From: Saprospirales bacterium
Lineage (GTDB): Bacteria > Bacteroidota > Bacteroidia > Chitinophagales > Saprospiraceae
DNA: 11,265 nt
Assembly: GCA_003448025.1 (NCBI GenBank)
Contig: DLXL01000360.1
Span: 1 to 11,265 of the forward strand
Direction of reading: 5' to 3'
Part shown: piece after piece, positions 6,654-11,265 of the stretch
How positions within the stretch are numbered: position 1 is the stretch's first letter
How the letters are laid out: each line of letters opens with the position of its first letter
Made by a program: the position numbers and the translations under genes
The notes under the pieces: model-generated
What the model was told of the DNA's origin: nothing
Database searches by the model: none
Seen by the model: the letters and a program-made list of their open reading frames with translations, nothing else

Positions 6654-7708
6654 TTTTCTGCCTGGAATAGCACTTGGATGTACTGATCGGCCACCTCCAT
6701 CATGGTGGGCAGTTGTGCCTTTTGGGAAGTATGGTGCAACGCCTCTTCTAAACAGTTAGCTAATTCCGTGGGCGTATTCCCCAGCAAATCAGATAATTTG
6801 CTTGCAATACCAACTGGGGTGCTGACAATCTTCAGCCCTTCAACAAGACCTTCTGCCAGCACGAAACCGAAGGATTCATAATCAGCGGTGTGTAAGAGTA
6901 TCCGGGCTTGTTTCATGCACGCTATTACCTCAGCGCGTGATATGCTGTCTGTAAAAGTGACGAACCCCGATAAGCCCAAATCCCGACTTCGCTGTTCAAG
7001 GTGGGCTTTTTGGGGGCCTGCGCCAATCAAAATGGCTTTGAATTCCGGATGCGCCGGCAAAAACAAGGCCAGAGTGTCCAGCCATTTATCCCAGTTTTTT
7101 ACAGGTATAAGGTTCCCAACCCCTAAAATCAGATTTTGCCTGCTTTCTATTGACGTAAAGGCGGGCAGAGACTTTGGCAGGCCCCATGGAATGATCTGGC
7201 CGGCACTATGCCCCGTGTTTTTTTTGCGCCACTCGTTATGAAACGCGGAAACGGCAATCAAGTGCTGAAACCGGTAGTTGGAAAGCCTGGATAGATGCAG
7301 TCGATTGGAGCGTAAAACATCCTGGCCCATGAGGATGGTATAATGTTTAAGTCCCGTTTTTTGGGCTATTTGATTCCCGACAAAAGACGCCCAGCCAAGC
7401 CAGCAACTTAGTATAACGATTTGACTTTCAACAGGTAGCGTTTTGGATTGTTGCAAACCAATTTGATACGCTTTCAGAAGGGTCAATACCTTCCTTGACT
7501 TTTGGTTTCTTCCGTTACATGGCCAGACATGGGCATCATGCCAGTGGTATGGAACAGAGGTAAATGGGTAATCCAGGGTGATAATATCCACCTGGATACC
7601 CATTTCCAGCCACTCCTTTCCCAATAGTTGTAAAGGTGGATTGCAGCGGTCGTCTGTTTCAGAAGCAGGAAAACCGGGTGTCAACAATAATATGCGCTTT
7701 TGGGCCAT
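6650..7708 (-). CDS. Glycosyltransferase, GT4 family (GT-B fold)
   Basis: A 352-residue cytoplasmic glycosyltransferase that would transfer a sugar from a nucleotide donor to a glycan, lipid or protein acceptor. The start at 7708 (MAQKRILLLTPGFP) is chosen because the first beta strand of GT-B enzymes begins there. An upstream in-frame TTG at 7729 would add seven residues but lies inside the U-tract of a terminator hairpin. Visible features: the N-terminal Rossmann strand and P-G-F-P loop (1-14), an acceptor-domain GQD (128-130), the linker GVGNLIPVKNWDKWL (196-210), ILIGAGPQ (226-233), and the GT4 EX7E motif E278-S-F-G-F-V-L-A-E286 followed by EGLKIVSTPVG. Length is ordinary. Its stop codon overlaps the stop of the convergent serine hydrolase in TTAA. 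No promoter box was found; transcription may come through from the amylase gene. Acceptor and donor are unknown. Confidence 0.88.
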   Translation of the reverse strand: MAQKRILLLTPGFPASETDDRCNPPLQLLGKEWLEMGIQVDIITLDYPFTSVPYHWHDAHVWPCNGRNQKSRKVLTLLKAYQIGLQQSKTLPVESQIVILSCWLGWASFVGNQIAQKTGLKHYTILMGQDVLRSNRLHLSRLSNYRFQHLIAVSAFHNEWRKKNTGHSAGQIIPWGLPKSLPAFTSIESRQNLILGVGNLIPVKNWDKWLDTLALFLPAHPEFKAILIGAGPQKAHLEQRSRDLGLSGFVTFTDSISRAEVIACMKQARILLHTADYESFGFVLAEGLVEGLKIVSTPVGIASKLSDLLGNTPTELANCLEEALHHTSQKAQLPTMMEVADQYIQVLFQAEN

Positions 7709-7727
7709 ATTGGGTACATGTTGAAGC

Positions 7728-7758
7728 AAAAAGGGCGTGCAGTGATATCTGCACGCCC
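7728..7758 (-). terminator. Rho-independent terminator between amylase and glycosyltransferase
   Basis: A perfect 10-bp stem, GGGCGTGCAG (7733-7742) and CTGCACGCCC (7749-7758), encloses the 6-base loop TGATAT. On the minus strand the stem is followed by TTTTT (7732-7728). It is correctly placed to end the amylase transcript, 83 bases after its stop. It lies only about 20 bases before the glycosyltransferase ATG, so that gene must depend on read-through or on a promoter I cannot see. Confidence 0.8.
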
Positions 7759-7770
7759 CGTATATGAGGA

Positions 7771-7790
7771 CATCCCGCCTTGGCAGGATG
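7771..7790. repeat. Imperfect palindrome in a GC-rich gap
   Basis: CATCCCGCCTTGGCAGGATG folds as CATCC/GGATG and GCC/GGC with single-base C and A opposite each other and a TT loop. It lies beside the terminator hairpin in a 132-base gap (7709-7840) that is clearly richer in G+C than the neighbouring genes, with a further GGAAC/GTTCC pair at about 7790-7826. The cluster resembles REP-type intergenic palindromes. Whether it recurs elsewhere in the genome cannot be seen here. Confidence 0.4.
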
Positions 7791-7840
7791 GAACGACGGC
7801 GGCCCCGCTCAAAGGCAAGGGTTCCACCGCTCTTTTATGG

Positions 7841-10690
7841 CTACATTTTAACCACTTTGTTTATCAGCCGACCACCCATGACATCATAAACTACAAGGAA
7901 ATAAATGCCTGGTTTCCAATCGGCAGTATGGATCTGCATACTTTGCGTCCCGGATGAGACCTGATTTATTTGTTCAGTCCAAACCTGCCTTCCTGAAGCA
8001 TCCGTTACTTCTATGCGAAGATCGGTTTTTTCTTTTAGTTCAAACAGAATATTCATAGATTCTGTAACCGGATTTGGCTGAACCTCCACAAATTCCAATA
8101 ACCCTGCAGATTCTTTCACCCCGGAAACAACTACGCCTTCAGGAAGGGGAACATATTTATCCAGATAAAGGCGGTATTCACCTGGCTTTAGCGTAAATGA
8201 AGTTGGAACCCCGGAAGCAACCAGTAAGGTGTCGCCGGTGTAATATTCATACCATTCGCCAATATGCTGAAAGGCGGGGTTGGTAACCGTAGTGCCCTGA
8301 ACGCCTACATTCGCAAAAACTGCAACATTCAGATCCGGATGATTCAGAAAAATACTCCTAACCTGGCCTGTTGTGATATTTAATTGAAAGTCAGTGGTTT
8401 CAAATACTTCATGGTTTTTTCGCAACGTAAGCAAAGAGGACGTGATTCCATGTAGTTTTCTGCGATATGGATCGCTGAAGTAATCCCATCGGATTGGCTT
8501 GGGCGAAGTGCGGCAATCAAGATTTATGGTGCCATTTTCACAGTAATTGATAGGGAAATCATACGCCAGTTCACCAAACTGCCACAACATTTTTGGGCCT
8601 GGAACGGTGTAAAGCAGGTTTTTTAACATGGCAATCCGTTGCGAATAAACGGGTACTGTGCGGATGTTATGGGTAGGAACCTGATTGCCATAAGTCTTGC
8701 ATTCATAGGCAATCCGCTCCTCATCATGACTTTCCATATAACCGATTAAGTGGGGCTGAGTCCATCCTCTGGAAACATAAGAAATGCCACTCAAGTCCGA
8801 CGTTGTAGAATAACCTAATGCACTGTTTTTGTACGGTTCGTACATTTTTCCCCATATCATCATTCCGTAATCAGACAACTCTTTTTCCTCATCATTATCG
8901 GCAAAGTGCTCAAGGATCACATAGCTGTCAGGGTCAACAGACCATTGAAAATTGGCATAATCTTTCCAGATGGCCACCCTTGAAGGGTCATACTGCCCCC
9001 AGGCTGTTGTATTACCGAGGGTATTTTTTTGGGTAAAGCCTTTTGATAAGTCAAAGCGGAAGCCATCTATCCTGAATTCCTCAAGCCAGTATTCCAGACA
9101 ATATTTTACATACTTTTTGGTAGCCTGTGACTCATGATTAAAGTCATTAAATACATTGAAATCGTGTTTGGCAATAGGATTCAGCCAGGGGTTATCGGCA
9201 GCGGGGCGATTATTGGCGGCATCCCAATATAATTGCGCCAACGGACTTGCGCCTGTAGCCTGATTGAATACCACGTCTAGGATCACAGCTATATTGCGCC
9301 TGTGACATTCGTCCACAAAGGTTTTCAGCGCCTCAGGCGTCCCATAATATTTATCCAGAGATTTGTGGTAGGCCGGATTGTACCCCCAGCTTATATTCCC
9401 GTCAAATTCATTAATGGGCATTAATTCAATGGCTGTTACGCCCAACTTTTCCAGATAGTTCAACGTATCCAACAGGGTGGGGTAGTCATGACGGGAAATG
9501 AAGTCACGCATCAGCAATTCATACACCACCAGATCGGTCTTTTTTGGTCTTTCATAGTTGTCGGCAGTCCAAATAAAGGGTTGTTGGTTGGTTTGCAGCA
9601 CACTCACAATACCAGAAGTCTTGCCCGTAGGGTAGGAGGGGAGATTAGGATAGGTGAATGCAGGAATAAACGGATCATTCCATGGATCGAGCACGATGGT
9701 ACTGAGTGGATCAGCAATGCGCAAAACGCCATCTACAAGATATTGAAAACGAACAGGTTGGCCAACAGGCAATCCGCTTAATTCGATCCACCAAAGTGTC
9801 CCATCCTCGTGTTTTTTCATCAAATGTGACGCGACAGGCTGCCAGTTGTTGAAATCACCGATTACGTACACGGATTGTTTATTGGGGGCATAAAGAGAAA
9901 GTCGAACTTTGTCAGCGGCCAGGTACTGAACGCCCCATTCCGTGCCTGCAGGTGGATTTTCTGTAATGACATTGCCAGGAACAATATAAGTAAAGGAAGC
10001 GGTGTCGTTAGCCGAGGGGGTTGTGGCAACAAAATCTATTTTATGGACGCCAGCTGTATTTACATTAATCGTATGCTGAAGGAGCTCGGCGTTGTTTGCA
10101 GCAGCTATCTGAATACCATTATCCAGTAATTTTAGGTTGGCAGGTGCTGATGCTGCTGCTTTTACGGGGATTAACTGGCCTATGCTGGCAGCAAACAAAG
10201 CGTTTGAGGGCTGAAGCAAAACAGTTTGCAATGGTGTATTTTGTGGATAAATCTCATAAAATATATCGCTGCCATCTGCTGCCCGCCCCACAACAGAGCC
10301 GTTGGCATTACGGAAAACAAATGCCAACTTAAGTACGACTTCATTGGCAGGAACATTAAAAAAGGTGGAGATATTGAAAGTTTTGGTCCACAAGTTACTG
10401 CCTGCGCTGGTCATCTGCGCAGCTGCGTTATTCACAGCCCAGGTTGTTTGAACGTATTTCCAATCCGTAGGGCTCGTACTAAGGTTTGTTATTACCCCAA
10501 AATGGCCATATACCGGGCCAACTCCTGCCAGAGCGCCGTTCCCTTGGGTGGCATCAAAGGTGATCGTTACCTGATCATCTGCATTGGGGAAAACAGGAAT
10601 GCAACTTACCTGGGCCTGAGCCAAACAGGCAATGAATACCATGATAACCGAGGCTAAATAGCGTATAATAGTGCTAACGGACTGTATCAT
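7841..10690 (-). CDS. Secreted alpha-amylase family protein (GH13) with CBM48-like and T9SS domains
   Basis: A 949-residue multidomain starch- or glycogen-active enzyme, probably cleaving alpha-1,4-glucans at the cell surface. Signal peptide 1-26 (ACLAQA-Q). An N-terminal beta domain (about 28-150) resembles accessory domains of Bacteroidota secreted amylases; a linker-like Ig region follows (about 155-240). An E-set/CBM48 domain (about 250-345) shows VYVIGDFNNWQP. The GH13 barrel (about 385-760) carries region I DVVFNQ (472-477), region II GFRFDLSKG (543-551) with nucleophile D547, region III ILEHF (592-596) with acid/base E594, and region IV YMESHDEER (651-659) with D656. The catalytic triad is complete, but region I ends in Q where most amylases have H. 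A C-terminal beta domain (about 765-845) precedes the T9SS sorting domain (about 868-949, VQPNPV..., WKPGIYFLVVYD, KVVKM end). The start is supported by the signal peptide. Confidence 0.93.
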   Translation of the reverse strand: MIQSVSTIIRYLASVIMVFIACLAQAQVSCIPVFPNADDQVTITFDATQGNGALAGVGPVYGHFGVITNLSTSPTDWKYVQTTWAVNNAAAQMTSAGSNLWTKTFNISTFFNVPANEVVLKLAFVFRNANGSVVGRAADGSDIFYEIYPQNTPLQTVLLQPSNALFAASIGQLIPVKAAASAPANLKLLDNGIQIAAANNAELLQHTINVNTAGVHKIDFVATTPSANDTASFTYIVPGNVITENPPAGTEWGVQYLAADKVRLSLYAPNKQSVYVIGDFNNWQPVASHLMKKHEDGTLWWIELSGLPVGQPVRFQYLVDGVLRIADPLSTIVLDPWNDPFIPAFTYPNLPSYPTGKTSGIVSVLQTNQQPFIWTADNYERPKKTDLVVYELLMRDFISRHDYPTLLDTLNYLEKLGVTAIELMPINEFDGNISWGYNPAYHKSLDKYYGTPEALKTFVDECHRRNIAVILDVVFNQATGASPLAQLYWDAANNRPAADNPWLNPIAKHDFNVFNDFNHESQATKKYVKYCLEYWLEEFRIDGFRFDLSKGFTQKNTLGNTTAWGQYDPSRVAIWKDYANFQWSVDPDSYVILEHFADNDEEKELSDYGMMIWGKMYEPYKNSALGYSTTSDLSGISYVSRGWTQPHLIGYMESHDEERIAYECKTYGNQVPTHNIRTVPVYSQRIAMLKNLLYTVPGPKMLWQFGELAYDFPINYCENGTINLDCRTSPKPIRWDYFSDPYRRKLHGITSSLLTLRKNHEVFETTDFQLNITTGQVRSIFLNHPDLNVAVFANVGVQGTTVTNPAFQHIGEWYEYYTGDTLLVASGVPTSFTLKPGEYRLYLDKYVPLPEGVVVSGVKESAGLLEFVEVQPNPVTESMNILFELKEKTDLRIEVTDASGRQVWTEQINQVSSGTQSMQIHTADWKPGIYFLVVYDVMGGRLINKVVKM

Positions 10691-10721
10691 TATTGGATTG
10701 GTGGATGGTTATTAAATGAAA

Positions 10722-10757
10722 ATCCTATTCCGGCTGTCATTGCAGGCGAAATAGGAT
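10722..10757 (-). promoter_or_regulatory. Leader stem-loop upstream of the amylase gene
   Basis: ATCCTATT (10722-10729) pairs perfectly with AATAGGAT (10750-10757), with an inner CTG/CAG pair (10734-10736 / 10743-10745). Given the -7 box at 10773-10780, this hairpin would sit near the 5' end of the amylase mRNA, about 32 bases before the start codon, where it could stabilise the message or regulate it. It may instead end the ferredoxin transcript, since TTTT follows the stem on the minus strand, but the A/T-rich stem and short T-run make it a weak terminator. Confidence 0.5.
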
Positions 10758-10772
10758 AGGGCGTCGTCAAGA

Positions 10773-10780
10773 CAAAAGTA
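10773..10780 (-). promoter_or_regulatory. Bacteroidota -7 box for the amylase gene
   Basis: The minus strand reads TACTTTTG, identical to the box before the M1 peptidase gene. It predicts a leader of about 75 bases containing the stem-loop at 10722-10757. No TTG lies at the ideal -33 distance. It suggests the amylase has its own promoter rather than depending on the ferredoxin gene. Confidence 0.45.
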
Positions 10781-10826
10781 CGAGGCAATTCCTTTATGAA
10801 GGTTTGCTTGGGCTAAAAATTTAACC

Positions 10827-11147
10827 TCATACAGGAGCCAACTGAAGTTTTAAGCCGTCAATAGCGTCACGAAGTTTTATCTGGCATCCCAGCCTGCTAT
10901 TCCCCTTTACAAAAAACGCGGCATCCAACATGGCCAGTTCGTCATCCGTAGGTTCACTGAGTTCATGATCGCTGAGTACATACACATGACAACTTGCGCA
11001 AAGCGCCATTCCTCCACAGGTTCCTTCTACCGGCAAATCGTATGACTTGCACAATTCCATAATATTCAAATTCATATCGGTAGGAGCATCCAGCAAATGT
11101 TCATTGCCCTCACGGTCAAGTACCGTAACCTGAATCATATTTTCCAT
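10827..11147 (-). CDS. [2Fe-2S] ferredoxin, adrenodoxin/ISC type
   Basis: A 106-residue small electron carrier with a single [2Fe-2S] cluster. The ligands are C44, C50 and C53 in the C-x5-C-x2-C loop (GTCGGMALCASC) and C88 in SRLGCQI. That spacing and the EPTDDELAMLD segment (65-75) match vertebrate/ISC-type ferredoxins that serve cytochrome P450s or iron-sulfur cluster assembly. C33 is an extra, non-ligand cysteine. Two starts are possible: M1 at 11147 and M4 at 11138 (MIQVTVL). The -7 box ends 5 bases before M1, so a transcript beginning there would favour M4 or a leaderless M1. The redox partner is not in the window; no other iron-sulfur or P450 gene is present. Confidence 0.93.
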   Translation of the reverse strand: MENMIQVTVLDREGNEHLLDAPTDMNLNIMELCKSYDLPVEGTCGGMALCASCHVYVLSDHELSEPTDDELAMLDAAFFVKGNSRLGCQIKLRDAIDGLKLQLAPV

Positions 11148-11151
11148 GCCG

Positions 11152-11159
11152 CAAAAATA
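11152..11159 (-). promoter_or_regulatory. Bacteroidota -7 box for the ferredoxin gene
   Basis: The minus strand reads TATTTTTG, identical to the box before the HDAC-like gene, and ends 5 bases before the first possible ATG (11147). No clear -33 TTG is seen upstream. The position implies little or no 5' leader, unless translation begins at M4. Confidence 0.45.
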
Positions 11160-11203
11160 AGATAAAACGGTGGAAGGATGAATTCACCCACCCCGTTTAT
11201 TGT

Positions 11204-11265
11204 CGTCCATCGTCCACCGTCCACCGTCCACCGTCCATCGTCCACCGTCTACCGTCTACCGTCAA
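11204..11265. repeat. Heptanucleotide tandem repeat, unit CGTCCAC and variants
   Basis: Eight consecutive 7-base units run from 11204 to 11259, followed by a partial unit CGTCAA to the window edge. The order is CGTCCAT, CGTCCAC three times, CGTCCAT, CGTCCAC, CGTCTAC twice. Variation is confined to C/T at positions 5 and 7. The array lies upstream of the ferredoxin gene and continues or ends just outside the window. A 7-base unit cycles through all frames, so it is not an obvious protein repeat. Heptanucleotide intergenic arrays are known in several bacterial groups, including cyanobacteria; the function is unknown. Confidence 0.85.

Noticed and set aside
7700..7957. An 85-codon plus-strand frame across the amylase-glycosyltransferase gap
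   Set aside because: It runs through the terminator hairpin and palindrome and both gene ends, with no recognisable protein features; the structured-DNA explanation is better.
6888..10657. Plus-strand open frames inside the glycosyltransferase and amylase genes
   Set aside because: They are shadows of the minus-strand genes; none extends into the gaps in a way that suggests an independent gene.
1..11265. A polysaccharide utilisation locus
   Set aside because: Fucosidase and amylase are present, but there is no SusC/SusD pair, no hybrid sensor or extracytoplasmic sigma factor, and the two glycosidases are 6 kb apart on opposite strands.

Overview
The window looks like chromosomal DNA from a Bacteroidota bacterium, most likely of the Saprospiria/Chitinophagia type. 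Three large secreted proteins end in type IX secretion (T9SS) type-A sorting domains of the 'PNP...G.Y.L.......K...K' form. Signal peptides end in A-Q. Start codons lack Shine-Dalgarno sequences and sit in A-rich leaders. Several genes carry the Bacteroidota -7 promoter box TAnnTTTG just upstream. Genus-level placement is inference.

Layout from left to right: a possible 22-codon tail of an upstream gene (1-69); an exported GH29 alpha-L-fucosidase (118-1575, +); a 244-base gap holding a sigma54-like -24 element and a strong rho-independent terminator, together resembling a small RNA unit; a class IV-like histone deacetylase family enzyme (1820-2722, +); then, convergent to it, an M1 metallopeptidase with a T9SS tail (2814-5243, -). 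A 105-base divergent promoter region separates the peptidase from a serine beta-lactamase-fold hydrolase with a T9SS tail (5349-6653, +). That gene's stop codon overlaps the stop of a convergent GT4 glycosyltransferase (6650-7708, -). Behind it lie a 132-base GC-rich, hairpin-rich gap, a secreted GH13 alpha-amylase-like protein with CBM48 and T9SS domains (7841-10690, -), a 136-base leader region, an adrenodoxin-type [2Fe-2S] ferredoxin (10827-11147, -), and a heptanucleotide tandem repeat running off the right edge.

The genes do not form one obvious pathway. The common theme is extracellular degradation: fucosidase, aminopeptidase, serine hydrolase and amylase are all exported, three of them predicted T9SS cargo anchored at or released from the cell surface. 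The HDAC-like enzyme, glycosyltransferase and ferredoxin are cytoplasmic. There is no SusC/SusD pair, so this is not a classical polysaccharide utilisation locus. I see no tRNA, rRNA, CRISPR array, transposase or phage gene. Most of the window is ordinary accessory-metabolism sequence; the least-explained material is in the gaps at 1576-1819 and 7709-7840 and the repeat at the right edge.
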